64,000 nt of DNA, taken from an uncultured Bacteroidales bacterium (lineage in GTDB: Bacteria; Bacteroidota; Bacteroidia; Bacteroidales; Paludibacteraceae). The notes under the pieces were generated by a model that ran no database searches, had not been told where the DNA came from, and worked only from the letters and a program-made list of their open reading frames with translations. The position numbers and the translations under genes were made by a program. Location: NCBI GenBank assembly GCA_900319005.1, contig ONMV01000008.1, positions 1-64,000 of the forward strand, read 5' to 3'. Shown in pieces: positions 14,506-24,200 of the stretch. Every line of letters begins with the position of its first letter. Positions within the stretch are counted from its first letter, which is position 1.

Positions 14506-15753
14506 ATGAAAAAACATCTCTTCTCTTTGGTAGCGCTTTTGGTTAGCGTTGCAGGTAGCGTTTCTGCGCAGAGTTCCGGTTATCCGGAGTTGGATGCTAT
14601 GGTACAAACATGGAAAGATGCCCAACAAACGACCCTTGGCTATCCTGCCAGCCAGGAGTCTAACCTGGCGCTCTTCTATCAATGGTACTTGGCTTCGGGC
14701 ATGGACGTGGTGAACCTCAACAACGCCGGAGACCCTATGACAGACGCTCCTTCGACTCTCTCTACCCAGAAGTTCGAGCGCCAAGTGATTGAGTTCTTCG
14801 CGCCGCTTTATGGGTTCAAGTTGGATGATGTGTGGGGACTTGTGACGCATAGCGGAACAGATGGTAATAACCACGGTATCTATTTCGGTGTCAATTACTT
14901 ACGCAATAAGACAGGCATGGAACCCGTCCTCTACGTGAGCAACGAAGCGCACTACTCGAACATGCGTCTGGCGCACTTGCAGAATGTGGAGATGTACCTC
15001 GTGGCGAGCGATAGTATGGGACGTATGATTCCTGATTCGTTGGAAGAAGTGCTTGTGACTTCCCGTCCGGCGTTGATGGTCTATGCGATGGGTTCGACTT
15101 TCAAAGGCGCTATCGACGACCAGAAAGCGCTGAATGCCGTGTTGGCTTCGCACCCCGAGATACCGGCTGTATATCGTCATGTGGACGCGGCGCTCTTCGG
15201 CGGTTACCTGCCTTTTTCACCGTACAGAGAACTTGTGGACCGCGATACCATGCACTATGAGTCTATCTCCGTCAGCGGACATAAGTTCTTCGGTCTCGAC
15301 TCGCCTTCTGGCCTCTTCATTTGCACCAAAGAGATCTACGACAACCAAGTCGATTACAACGTGCCTTATCTGAATAGCAATATGCGGATGATCAACTGCT
15401 CTCGTGACGCGCTCGATCCGCTCAAGTTCTGGTGGCTCACCAAATCTATCGGACACACCGGCTGGACGTTCCAAGCGGCAAAACTGCTCGCCCAACGTGA
15501 TTACCTCAAGCAGCAGTTAGACTCCATCGGTTGGCCCAATTGGGTGAACGACTACAGCAATACCGTCTTCTTCCGTCGCCCCTCGCAACGCGTGATCAGC
15601 AAATACACGCTCGCGCAAGGCTACGACGACCGTTTTGGCGGTGAGTTGGCGCACGTGGTGGTCATGCAACATGTGACTAAAGAGAAAATCGACATGTTCA
15701 TTGCCGACCTGATTGAGGAGACGTACAACGCTAACGGCGTGCAGGTCCAGTAA
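14506..15753 (+). CDS. exported PLP-dependent decarboxylase (histidine decarboxylase-like)
   Basis: 415 residues. A clear Sec signal peptide (MKKHLFSLVALLVSVAGSVSAQ) is followed by a group II PLP decarboxylase: THSGTDGNNHGIYFGVNYLR, VSNEAHYSNMRLAHL, RHVDAALFGGYLPF (PLP-binding Asp) and SISVSGHKFFG (Schiff-base Lys). Closest in pattern to pyridoxal histidine decarboxylases, but the substrate is not provable here. Export is unusual for a PLP enzyme. It has its own promoter. A duplicate of its C-terminus survives at 17108-17191. Confidence 0.8.
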   Translation: MKKHLFSLVALLVSVAGSVSAQSSGYPELDAMVQTWKDAQQTTLGYPASQESNLALFYQWYLASGMDVVNLNNAGDPMTDAPSTLSTQKFERQVIEFFAPLYGFKLDDVWGLVTHSGTDGNNHGIYFGVNYLRNKTGMEPVLYVSNEAHYSNMRLAHLQNVEMYLVASDSMGRMIPDSLEEVLVTSRPALMVYAMGSTFKGAIDDQKALNAVLASHPEIPAVYRHVDAALFGGYLPFSPYRELVDRDTMHYESISVSGHKFFGLDSPSGLFICTKEIYDNQVDYNVPYLNSNMRMINCSRDALDPLKFWWLTKSIGHTGWTFQAAKLLAQRDYLKQQLDSIGWPNWVNDYSNTVFFRRPSQRVISKYTLAQGYDDRFGGELAHVVVMQHVTKEKIDMFIADLIEETYNANGVQVQ

Positions 15754-15819
15754 AAGAAACAGCGAACCAAAGAGCCTAAAAAGAACGGTTGGGTTATCAC
15801 ATGACACAAATATAGGCAG

Positions 15820-16383
15820 ATGTACCAAAACATCTTGGATATAAGTGATCGCGAGGGTTTCCGAGCATGGTTGGCAGCGAATCATTCTACAGCCAATGAG
15901 TGTTGGGTGAGGGTTCAACGGGGTCGTCCGACAGACGATCGTGTACTTTGGTATCTGGACGCGGTGGAAGAAGCTCTCTGTTTCGGTTGGATTGACAGTA
16001 CTGCCAACTATATCGACGGCGAGTTGATGCAGCGATTCTCTCCTCGTCGGAAGGGCAGTCCATGGACCGAGTTAAACAAAGAGCGTGTACGTCGATTGGA
16101 GCGAATGGGTCTGATGACCGACGCAGGACGACGCGTCTTGCCGTCTATGGGTCCTCGCAGTTTCCGGATAGACGAAGAGTTGGAGAACGCGCTCAAGAAA
16201 GCACGTGTCTGGTCCACTTTCCGTTCATTCCACCCACTCTACCAGCGTATCCGGGCATACAATATCACCTTTTACAAAACGCGTGACCCGCGGACATACC
16301 AAAAAGCGCTCGATCATCTCATTGCCGAGACCAAAAAAGGTCAGTTATTCGGCGAATGGAACGACTACGGGCGATTACTATAA
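15820..16383 (+). CDS. YdeI/OmpD-associated family protein
   Basis: 187 residues with the family's landmarks: FRAWLAANHSTANECWVRV, LDAVEEALCFGWIDSTANYI, QRFSPRRKGSPWTELNKERV, and a C-terminal ALDHLIAETKKGQLFGEWND. Some members have been linked to bacteriocin tolerance, but the biochemical role is unknown. It follows the decarboxylase by 66 bp and ends in a terminator. Confidence 0.85.
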   Translation: MYQNILDISDREGFRAWLAANHSTANECWVRVQRGRPTDDRVLWYLDAVEEALCFGWIDSTANYIDGELMQRFSPRRKGSPWTELNKERVRRLERMGLMTDAGRRVLPSMGPRSFRIDEELENALKKARVWSTFRSFHPLYQRIRAYNITFYKTRDPRTYQKALDHLIAETKKGQLFGEWNDYGRLL

Positions 16384-16390
16384 CACAATT

Positions 16391-16425
16391 ATTCTGCATC
16401 AAAAGTGCAGAATTTTTGTTATATT
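16391..16425 (+). terminator. terminator after the YdeI-like gene
   Basis: ATTCTGCA (16391-16398) pairs perfectly with TGCAGAAT (16406-16413), then a T-rich tail. Confidence 0.9.
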
Positions 16426-16458
16426 TTAAAGAAAAAATGATTTTTTTTCGTTTTTTCT

Positions 16459-16489
16459 TGATAATCCGGATTATTTTTTGTACCTTTGC
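16459..16489 (+). promoter_or_regulatory. promoter of the cytidylate-kinase-like gene
   Basis: TTG 16459-16461, 20 bp, TACCTTTG 16482-16489. Just downstream TTGCACG and CGTGCAA form a palindrome around the start of transcription. Confidence 0.85.
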
Positions 16490-16536
16490 ACGCCGTTCGT
16501 GCAAGAGAGATGAAAAATGAAAAAAATTAAAATATT

Positions 16537-17106
16537 ATGGAAAAACGATTTATTGTAACCATCGGTCGGGAGTTTGGAACCGGCGGACGAAAAATTGCTA
16601 ATGAGCTGGCAGAGATGTTAGACGTACAGTTATATGACCGTCAAGTGCTGGAACCTATCCGCGAGGAGTATAACTTGACGCAAGAGGAGGTGGATCAGAT
16701 CAAGGCAGTGAAGCCGAGCTGGTGGTATGATAATGTGTCGCAGGATCTGTACGACGAGGAGGAGAAGTTGGTACTTGAGTTGGCAGAGAAAGAATCGTGC
16801 GTCATACTGGGTCGTACGGGCTTTCATATTTTCCGAGATGACGAGCGTGCCTTCAAAGTATTTTTGATGGCAGAGAAGACATTCCGTCGTGACAAAGTAG
16901 CGAGACGGCTGAACATCAACGAGGGTAGCGCAGACCTGCTGCTGGACAAAGTAGATGAGGCTCGCGAGAACTTCACGAAGACTTTTAGCGGAAAGAGCCG
17001 TTATGATGCACGCAACTATGATCTTGTTCTGAATGTAACAGGGTTGGAGCCGAAAGAAGTAGCGCGGTTCATTGCAGAGTGCGTGAAGAAAAAGTTTGGT
17101 AATTGA
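16537..17106 (+). CDS. cytidylate kinase-like family protein
   Basis: 189 residues: a P-loop variant at the N-terminus (VTIGREFGTGGRKIANELAE), YDRQVLEP, CVILGRTGFHIF and a lid region with RRDKVARRLNI. This is the cytidylate-kinase-like family common in gut anaerobes, distinct from the essential Cmk. The phosphate acceptor is unknown. It has its own promoter; a decarboxylase remnant follows at once. Confidence 0.8.
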   Translation: MEKRFIVTIGREFGTGGRKIANELAEMLDVQLYDRQVLEPIREEYNLTQEEVDQIKAVKPSWWYDNVSQDLYDEEEKLVLELAEKESCVILGRTGFHIFRDDERAFKVFLMAEKTFRRDKVARRLNINEGSADLLLDKVDEARENFTKTFSGKSRYDARNYDLVLNVTGLEPKEVARFIAECVKKKFGN

Positions 17107-17107
17107 C

Positions 17108-17191
17108 TGCGGCGAGTTAGCACATGTGGTTGTGATGCAGCATGTGACGAAAGAAAAAATCGACGGATTCATCAACAGGCTTAAACAATGA
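17108..17191 (+). pseudogene. C-terminal remnant of a second decarboxylase copy
   Basis: Twenty-seven codons plus stop read CGELAHVVVMQHVTKEKIDG then FINRLKQ, nearly identical to the end of the exported decarboxylase (GGELAHVVVMQHVTKEKID at 15637-15699). It has no start and overlaps the next ATG. An ancestral tandem copy was evidently lost except for its tail; the kinase-like gene now sits before it. Confidence 0.8.
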
Positions 17192-18804
17192 CCCGAAGAA
17201 CAAAGATCACAATCATCTCTTTATCGGTCGTACTGATAGTCATACTCATCCTATCGGGAGGACTAAGTGCGACTTTATCCCGCGTAGCGTTACGCGAAGT
17301 GAATAGTGCTTTAGCCTCTATCCCGGAGTGCGAAGCATCTATAGGAGACATCCGTATCAGTTTATTAACAGGAACGGCGACTATCGACGATTTGCGTTTT
17401 ACGCATAACGGTCCTGCCATAAAAGGGAGTGCCCATAACCCGGGAGTGGAAGTCCATGTAGAGCACATTGAGGTCGGACATGTGTTTTTCTACAAGTTGA
17501 TCCACAAAGAAGCGTTGGTTTATTCCATCCGGGTCATTCATCCGGAAATGGAATTATGGCTGGACGAAGCACATCCGGAGTTAAGTTTTCCCGAGTTCAA
17601 ACAGGACAGTACGGTAAAGAACCCGATTGCACCTTTGAAGTGCGCGGAACTGATGAACCTGTATATCGACGGCGCGGATATGAAAATGCATAGTACGCGT
17701 ACATCCCTGGACTTGGAGGTAGAGGACTGCTCACTTTCCCTGTGCGATTTGGCATACGACACGGCATTCCATTATTGCGACTCCTTGTATAGTATAGCAT
17801 TGAATCGCGCTTCCATATTACTGCCTGACAGCAGTATGCGGATAGAGACGAACGACCTGTCCAATATGGACGGAGGACCGCTCCGAATAGGCAAGACGCT
17901 TATTGCCCACACGATGGGCAGGACACAGTTAGGCGAAATGGTTCAAGAGCCTACCACATGGATCAAAATGCGCATGGATAGCCTCAAGACCTCGTCCTTC
18001 CCTCTCATCCGCAAAGCACTGACACAAGACTATACTTTGCCGCGCGTGGAAGTGTTCTTCGAGCATATGGACATCTTGCGTGATCTCCGATATCCTGCCA
18101 AAGAACCTTTTCCTATGGTTCAGGAAGCATTTATGAGCATAAATCCCATTTTCCTCGTTCAGGAAGCGGACGTACATATTCCGAAGATCAATATCGGTCT
18201 GATGAGCACGGACATTAACTGCGGAACGTTGCAAATACGCCATATTCGTGCCAAGGCAATGAATATCACTAATCGTCGCAACGCAATCATGCGTCTCAAA
18301 GGGTCCTGTCCTATCGAGAAAGGCAAGATGCACATAGAGATGAACTTCACCATCAACAAGAACTGTGATTTCGAGACACGGATTCATGCGCAGAATGTCA
18401 ATGCCTCATTCCTCAACACCTTGGTACGTCCACTTGTAGGAATGACGTGTGATCTGCCGATTGATACGTTTGACACCCATTATTCGGGTAATAAAACAGA
18501 AGCTGCAGGTCAATTCAGGTTGCTCTACCACGGGTTAGAAGTGAAGGTTCATAAAGAGGACAATATCCCGTACAAGATCGTGACACGCAATGCGGATGTC
18601 ATCAACTCGGCAGTACATACATTATTACCCAAGAGCAATCCATCAAAAGCACATAGTCAACCCAGGGCTTACAACACCCAATGGAAACGGAATGTATGGA
18701 TGCCTACCGAGCTATACCTGTTCGGACCATGTATCGACGGAGTAAAAAAGACTTTACTACCGGGATTGTATATCAAAGACAAAACGAAAGTGTTAGACCT
18801 ATAA
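17188..18804 (+). CDS. membrane-anchored AsmA/DUF748-like envelope protein
   Basis: 538 residues with one N-terminal transmembrane helix (TIISLSVVLIVILILSGGLS) and a long beta-rich periplasmic part. IGDIRISLLTGTATIDDLRF and the following strand-rich sequence resemble AsmA-like/DUF748 proteins, which belong to the bridge-like lipid transport superfamily. The protein lacks a recognisable enzyme motif. The start codon overlaps the decarboxylase remnant's stop. A YtxH-like gene follows after 11 bp. Confidence 0.6.
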   Translation: MTRRTKITIISLSVVLIVILILSGGLSATLSRVALREVNSALASIPECEASIGDIRISLLTGTATIDDLRFTHNGPAIKGSAHNPGVEVHVEHIEVGHVFFYKLIHKEALVYSIRVIHPEMELWLDEAHPELSFPEFKQDSTVKNPIAPLKCAELMNLYIDGADMKMHSTRTSLDLEVEDCSLSLCDLAYDTAFHYCDSLYSIALNRASILLPDSSMRIETNDLSNMDGGPLRIGKTLIAHTMGRTQLGEMVQEPTTWIKMRMDSLKTSSFPLIRKALTQDYTLPRVEVFFEHMDILRDLRYPAKEPFPMVQEAFMSINPIFLVQEADVHIPKINIGLMSTDINCGTLQIRHIRAKAMNITNRRNAIMRLKGSCPIEKGKMHIEMNFTINKNCDFETRIHAQNVNASFLNTLVRPLVGMTCDLPIDTFDTHYSGNKTEAAGQFRLLYHGLEVKVHKEDNIPYKIVTRNADVINSAVHTLLPKSNPSKAHSQPRAYNTQWKRNVWMPTELYLFGPCIDGVKKTLLPGLYIKDKTKVLDL

Positions 18805-18815
18805 ACAACCATCTT

Positions 18816-19010
18816 ATGAACAGTTTTCTTAAAGGGGCGACCCTCTTTCTTGGCGGAGCCTTAGTTGGAGCCGCAGCAATCATTCTTCTTGCGCCGAAAG
18901 CAGGCGAAGAAGCTCGTCAACAGCTTGCCGATTTGGCAGAAAAGGCAAAGAAACAGGCAGAGGAATACTGCCACAAAACAGACGAAGCAAAGGAGGACAA
19001 AAATGAATAA
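18816..19010 (+). CDS. YtxH-domain small membrane protein
   Basis: 64 residues: one membrane helix with glycine-rich turns (FLKGATLFLGGALVGAAAII), LLAPKAGEEARQQLADLAEK, then a charged helical tail. Length and pattern fit YtxH. The start at 18816 is chosen because the upstream frame overlaps the previous gene. Its stop overlaps the start of the next gene. Confidence 0.85.
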   Translation: MNSFLKGATLFLGGALVGAAAIILLAPKAGEEARQQLADLAEKAKKQAEEYCHKTDEAKEDKNE

Positions 19011-19494
19011 TGAGTTTATAAACATGATTAAGGACGAATTGTCCTCTTATGGCACAGCATTAGGCAAAGCAGGCCAACTGAAAATGATTGGTATAGTGAG
19101 CCGTGTATTGGGTCTTTTCCTGCTGATTTTTACCATTATTCTGCTGGTGTTTGCATTATTGTCATTCTGTTCAGTAGCTATCATCGCGATTATGTCCGAT
19201 TACATGCCTGTTTGGGCTGCCACTCTTATTATGAGTAGTTTTTATGTGGTTCTAATAGGCTTAGCTTTTGTATTCCGCAAACCGCTTTTCATTCATCCCT
19301 TCATTAAGTTATTGACAAAGCAGATCCGCTCTGAGGAGGAGTTAGCCTTGAAGATGATGGAAGCGGATCATGAGGTGGAGTTACAGCGCGTGAAGATCGA
19401 GACACATATTAACAATGCTACCCGTGATTTGAATTTTATGCTGACCCTGTTAGGCAACGTATGGAGTTTTTTTCGCGGCAAAATATTCAAATAA
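19003..19494 (+). CDS. phage-holin-III-like membrane protein (DUF1469-type)
   Basis: 163 residues: N-terminal amphipathic segment, two membrane helices (VLGLFLLIFTIILLVFALLS and MPVWAATLIMSSFYVVLIGL), then a long charged helix. This matches the Phage_holin_3_6/DUF1469 type that often follows YtxH. There is no phage context, so it is an envelope protein of unknown role rather than a holin. Overlaps ytxH by 8 bp; the AI-2E family gene follows after 3 bp. Confidence 0.75.
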   Translation: MNNEFINMIKDELSSYGTALGKAGQLKMIGIVSRVLGLFLLIFTIILLVFALLSFCSVAIIAIMSDYMPVWAATLIMSSFYVVLIGLAFVFRKPLFIHPFIKLLTKQIRSEEELALKMMEADHEVELQRVKIETHINNATRDLNFMLTLLGNVWSFFRGKIFK

Positions 19495-19497
19495 TTT

Positions 19498-20541
19498 ATG
19501 CTAAGCAGGTTATACGGTATATTACTTCCATTCTTTGTCAGTTTTTTACTGGCGTGGTTATTGGATCCCGTGGTGAGTTTTATTCAGAATAAATGCAGGG
19601 TTAAATTCCGTGCGCTTTCAGTAGCAATCACGTTGATACTCTTTGTGGGTTTGATTTCTTTCGGTGTGTATCTGCTGATACCGGCAGTAGGAAGTGAGGT
19701 AAAGAGTTCGGCAGCTGCAGTAGAGCAGTATTTTGCTCATTTTGACATCAGTCAGTATCTCACGCCGGAACAGCAGCAGAAAATACAGGAGACGCTGAAC
19801 GGACTGAACATGACGTCCTTGCTGTCGTATCCGGAGGTTCGGGACGGTATCAAACATTTCCTGCCGCAAATCGGTTCATGGATTACGGGCGGATTGAGTT
19901 GGTTAAGTGAATTACTGGTTCTTTTTATCGGACTGCTGTACCTTATTTTTCTGCTCATTTCGTTTCCTGACATCCGTGCCAACTGGCGGAATTACATCCC
20001 TAAGAAGTACTTACCTCAGGTAGAGACCATCGTACATGAGTTAAGCGTGAACATGAACGCATATTTTCGCGGTCAGGCGTTAGTTGCCTTATGTGTAGGT
20101 ATCCTTTTTGCGATTGGCTTCGTGATTACAGGAATGCCGATGGGGTTTGTGATGGGTCTGATTATCGGTTTACTCAATCTCGTGCCGTACATGCAGGCTC
20201 TTGGTATCCCTCCCTGCATCCTTCTCTGTCTGGTACAATCGGCGCAAACGGGTCAGCCTGTGTGGTTAACACTTCTGCTGATGGTGATTGTATTCATTGT
20301 TGTGCAGAGTATTCAGGATTTGCTTCTCACCCCGAAGATTATGGGCAAGGTAACCGGTCTGGGACCTGCAGCGATCCTGTTGAGTCTCAGTATTTGGGGG
20401 GCGTTGATGGGTGTAGTAGGTATGATCATTGCACTACCGCTCACCTCGGTAGGTATATCGTGTTACAAACATTACGTGCTACACGAACCCTTTGTATCGG
20501 AGAAAACGGCAAAAAAGAATAGTAACATAAAGCCCCGATAG
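19498..20541 (+). CDS. AI-2E family transporter (permease)
   Basis: 347 residues with about eight membrane helices. The family core is clear: a soluble loop after helix 3, YFRGQALVALCVGILFAIGF, GLLNLVPYMQALGIPP, IQDLLLTPKIMGKVTGLGP and LSIWGALMGVVGMIIALPLT. Members have been assigned various export roles, so the substrate cannot be told from sequence. Ends 28 bp before rdgB. Confidence 0.88.
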   Translation: MLSRLYGILLPFFVSFLLAWLLDPVVSFIQNKCRVKFRALSVAITLILFVGLISFGVYLLIPAVGSEVKSSAAAVEQYFAHFDISQYLTPEQQQKIQETLNGLNMTSLLSYPEVRDGIKHFLPQIGSWITGGLSWLSELLVLFIGLLYLIFLLISFPDIRANWRNYIPKKYLPQVETIVHELSVNMNAYFRGQALVALCVGILFAIGFVITGMPMGFVMGLIIGLLNLVPYMQALGIPPCILLCLVQSAQTGQPVWLTLLLMVIVFIVVQSIQDLLLTPKIMGKVTGLGPAAILLSLSIWGALMGVVGMIIALPLTSVGISCYKHYVLHEPFVSEKTAKKNSNIKPR

Positions 20542-20569
20542 GGCTTAAACGAAAACAAAAGACAATAAG

Positions 20570-21247
20570 ATGAGATTGGTATTTGCAAGCAATAATGCAC
20601 ACAAATTAGAGGAAGTACGATCGATGGTGCCCGATTACGTCAGCGTGCTGAGTCTGCGAGACATCTGTTTCGAGGCAGAGATAGAAGAGACGGGACAAAC
20701 GCTGGAAGAGAATAGCGCAATCAAAGCCGAGACGGTGAGAGAGTGGATTATTCAGAATCCGACATGCACTAATCAAGATGATCCCATAGACGGTGTGTTT
20801 GCAGATGATACCGGTTTGGAGATTGATGTTCTGGGAGGAGTACCGGGTGTTTACACTGCCCGGTGGGCTATGATGAGCGGAGGAGTTAAGGATTTAACGA
20901 ATGAGCAAGAGATTTTTGCGGCGAACAGATCAAAAGCGTTACGGGAGTTGGAAGGGAAAGCGGATAGGGGTGCTCAGTTCCGAACCGTGATCACGCTAAT
21001 CAAGCTATCCGACGGGACAAACCGACATCAGAACTCAGTGATTCAGGTGGAGGGTGTTGTCCGCGGACGGATTGCCGAGAAAGAATATGGTACAGGAGGA
21101 TTCGGGTATGACCCGGTCTTTATTCCGGAAGGATACGACAAGACTTTCGGCGAGTTGCCGGCAGAGATAAAGAACCAAATCAGTCACCGGGCAAGAGCAC
21201 TGGAGGCGTTAGTAAAAGAGATAAAGAGTTCGTATGATCAGATATAA
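20570..21247 (+). CDS. rdgB: non-canonical purine NTP pyrophosphatase (RdgB/HAM1)
   Basis: Hydrolyses dITP, XTP and ITP to monophosphates. 225 residues: LVFASNNAHKLEEVRSMVPD, FADDTGLEIDVLGGVPGVYT with the catalytic acids, YGTGGFGYDPVFIPEGYDKT, and the C-terminal ISHRARALEAL. About 25 residues longer than usual because of a polar insert near residue 65 (NPTCTNQDDPIDG). It overlaps the PorZ-like gene by 14 bp, implying translational coupling. Confidence 0.95.
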   Translation: MRLVFASNNAHKLEEVRSMVPDYVSVLSLRDICFEAEIEETGQTLEENSAIKAETVREWIIQNPTCTNQDDPIDGVFADDTGLEIDVLGGVPGVYTARWAMMSGGVKDLTNEQEIFAANRSKALRELEGKADRGAQFRTVITLIKLSDGTNRHQNSVIQVEGVVRGRIAEKEYGTGGFGYDPVFIPEGYDKTFGELPAEIKNQISHRARALEALVKEIKSSYDQI

Positions 21248-24200
21248 ACACATATCAAGCATTGTTCTTAGTGCTTTGCTGTTTACCGAGGTACAGGCAG
21301 CAAGTTGGACCACGCATTTCGCGTACAATAATGTCACCAAGATTGCCATGACACCGGATAAGGTATTCGGTCTGTCGGATGGTAACCTCTTCAGCGTGGA
21401 CAAGCAGACAGAGCAGATGAGCATCTATAACCGTCAGTCCGGATTACATAGTACGGGTATCTCCTGTATCAGTTACGACGAGGTGGGAAGGCAACTTATT
21501 ATCGGTTACGAGACCGGTAAGATTGATATCCTTAGCGAGCGCGGCGTGCATTATGTGGGCGCCCTGTACGATAAGGATATGACCCAACGCAAGACCATCT
21601 ATAATGTGACGATAAAGGGACGTATAGCTTATCTGTCAACACATTACGGCATTCAGACGATGGACCTGCGGGAGTATAAATTAGTGGATAGTTACTGGCT
21701 TCGCCCCGGAGGAGAAGAGACGCCGGTAAAAGATGTAATGCTCACGAACGACAGTATCTATGCATTCACCGACGACAGTCTCTTCTGCGCCTCGATGAGC
21801 GATAATATAGTGGACTATCATTTCTGGAAGCGCGAGTTACGTAGCGGACGTATCTCTCCGGATCCGGATAAGGGCGTTCATTACTTCGACGGGTTGAGTG
21901 AATGGTGGGCGGACTATAACGAAGGTATCGTTCGCTTCACGCCTACCGATCGGATAGTTTATAAACCCAATGGTCCACATATCAACAAACCCAACCGTAT
22001 ATGTGTCTCCAATGAGGAGGTGTGGGTTACTCCGGGAGGACGATGGGCAGTGCAGGATTTCTTCCCGGGTTCTGTAATGCACTATGACGGTAATGAATGG
22101 AAAAACATTGACCGAGGTACCATCACCAAGCATGGTTGCAAAAATGTATGGGACTTCATGAACGTAGCCGTTGACCCTAACGACCGTACGCATTTTTATG
22201 CAACGAGTTACGGTACCGGCTTATACGAGTTCATCGGCGATTCTATTCACCAATACATCGCGGATGGCACGAACATCCTCTGCTCAGCTGCACCCAATGA
22301 CCCGGCTGGTTACACACGTTTGGACTATGCCACGTACGACAAAAACGGTCATTTATGGTTTTTAGAAGCAGGTACATGTACCGTCGTTCCCTATCAACTT
22401 ATCTGTATTGACAAAGATGGTCAATGGCATGGATTGAGTGCCATTGAGGGTTCCAATTGTGTTAGTTTGGAGACCCCTACGGGACTGATCATAGATGCCT
22501 TGAACGACCATTACAAATGGTTTTCCAACGGACGTGAAGGTACCCGTCTCTGCCTATTGAACGACGGAGGAACTTTATGGGATCAGACGGATGATATACT
22601 CAAGAGCCGTTTTGCATGGACGGACCAACTGGGCAATGCCTACCAGCCGAACTTGATCTTCGCTCTGATACAGGATAAGAAGGGACGTGTATGGATTGGT
22701 ACGGATGTCGGAACAGCGTACATAGAACATGAGACTGATTTCTTCACCTCAGATTCTATTATCCGTCCCTATCTGTTGGATGAGTTGGGAGAGATGCCCT
22801 TAACAGAGCAGAAGATACAGGCATTCTGCCAAACGCCGAACGGCGAGATATGGATAGGAACCAACGACAAAGGAATCTATGTGCTTGACAGCGAAGCGAG
22901 TCAAATCATACAACACTATAGTATTGATAACTCTGCCCTTCCCTCCAATGGTATTCTTTCTTTGGCATGCAGCGAGAGTGGTGTTGTATGGATAGGTACA
23001 GGGGAAGGTCTGGTAGCGTATGACCCGAATGGTTCCACCGAACGTCTGAACACGATAACCGATGAGAACGGTATCGAATGGGAGTTTGGCAGTACCGGTC
23101 AGTGGAAAATGCACCTATCTTACTCTGACCCCACCGAGATAATTGCCTCTCCGGGACGTATCTATGCACAGGCACAAGGCTCCGTCTTCTATCTTGATCG
23201 CTCCACGGACCAGCTCAATTATCTGAGTCGTGCTACAGGTCTGAAAGGTACATCGGCATCACATATTGCTTATGATGAGCGCAGCGAACAACTCATCATT
23301 GCCTACAAAGACGGTCGTATCGACCTCATGGATAATAATGACCATGTCCGCCAAATGCCAGACCTGCCTTTGAAAGCCGGTTCGATAAACGTAGCTGTCC
23401 ATTGTATCACGCCCGGCACCAAATATACCTATCTCGGTACTTCTTTCGGTATCGTCACGGTGAACATGAAAAAGGCGGAGATAGCAGACACCTATTATAT
23501 CGGTCATGAAGCTGCCTCTATAGAGGTACAGCAGATTGTAGAAATGGGAGATACCTTGTATGCTTTTTCTTACGACTCGCTATATAAAGCCTGTCTCAAA
23601 GACAATCTGCCCGACTACACGTTCTGGCATACAGAAAAACTGCCCTGCGAGCAAGTACAGCAAGCTGTTGTATGGAGAGACAAGATGTATATATTGTATA
23701 ATAATCACCTCTATCTCCGCAAAGGATCGAAATGGGAAACGGTACTTCAGGAAAACATCAAATGGATTCATGTGAACGACGGACAGCTGTTGGTTTATAT
23801 GGATACCGGACTCTTCCAACTGACGGAAGATAATCAATTGATACTGCTGACTAATCGCTATGCCATGAATGACGCTATCTACTCAAAGGGCGAATACTGG
23901 GTAGCGGAGTATGGTTTCGGTCTTATCAAACTCAGTACCGAAGGAGATTCGTATTACCACACCGAGGGACCCAATAGCAACTATGGTTACTCCATGACTA
24001 CATCCCACAACCAACTATACTCAGCGATAGGCGGACGATGGGCGGAACAGTGGCAGCGATACGGACGTATTAATATATACGATGGTCAGAACTGGAGGAC
24101 GATCGATCCGGGAATCATCGCTTCTCGCGCCGGAAACCATGCTATCGACATCTGCTCGATTGCTGTTGATCCTAAAGACCCGGGACATTTCTTCGCTGCT

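Noticed and set aside
19003..19494. Phage holin, hence prophage
   Set aside because: No other phage gene nearby; YtxH plus this family is a usual chromosomal envelope pair.
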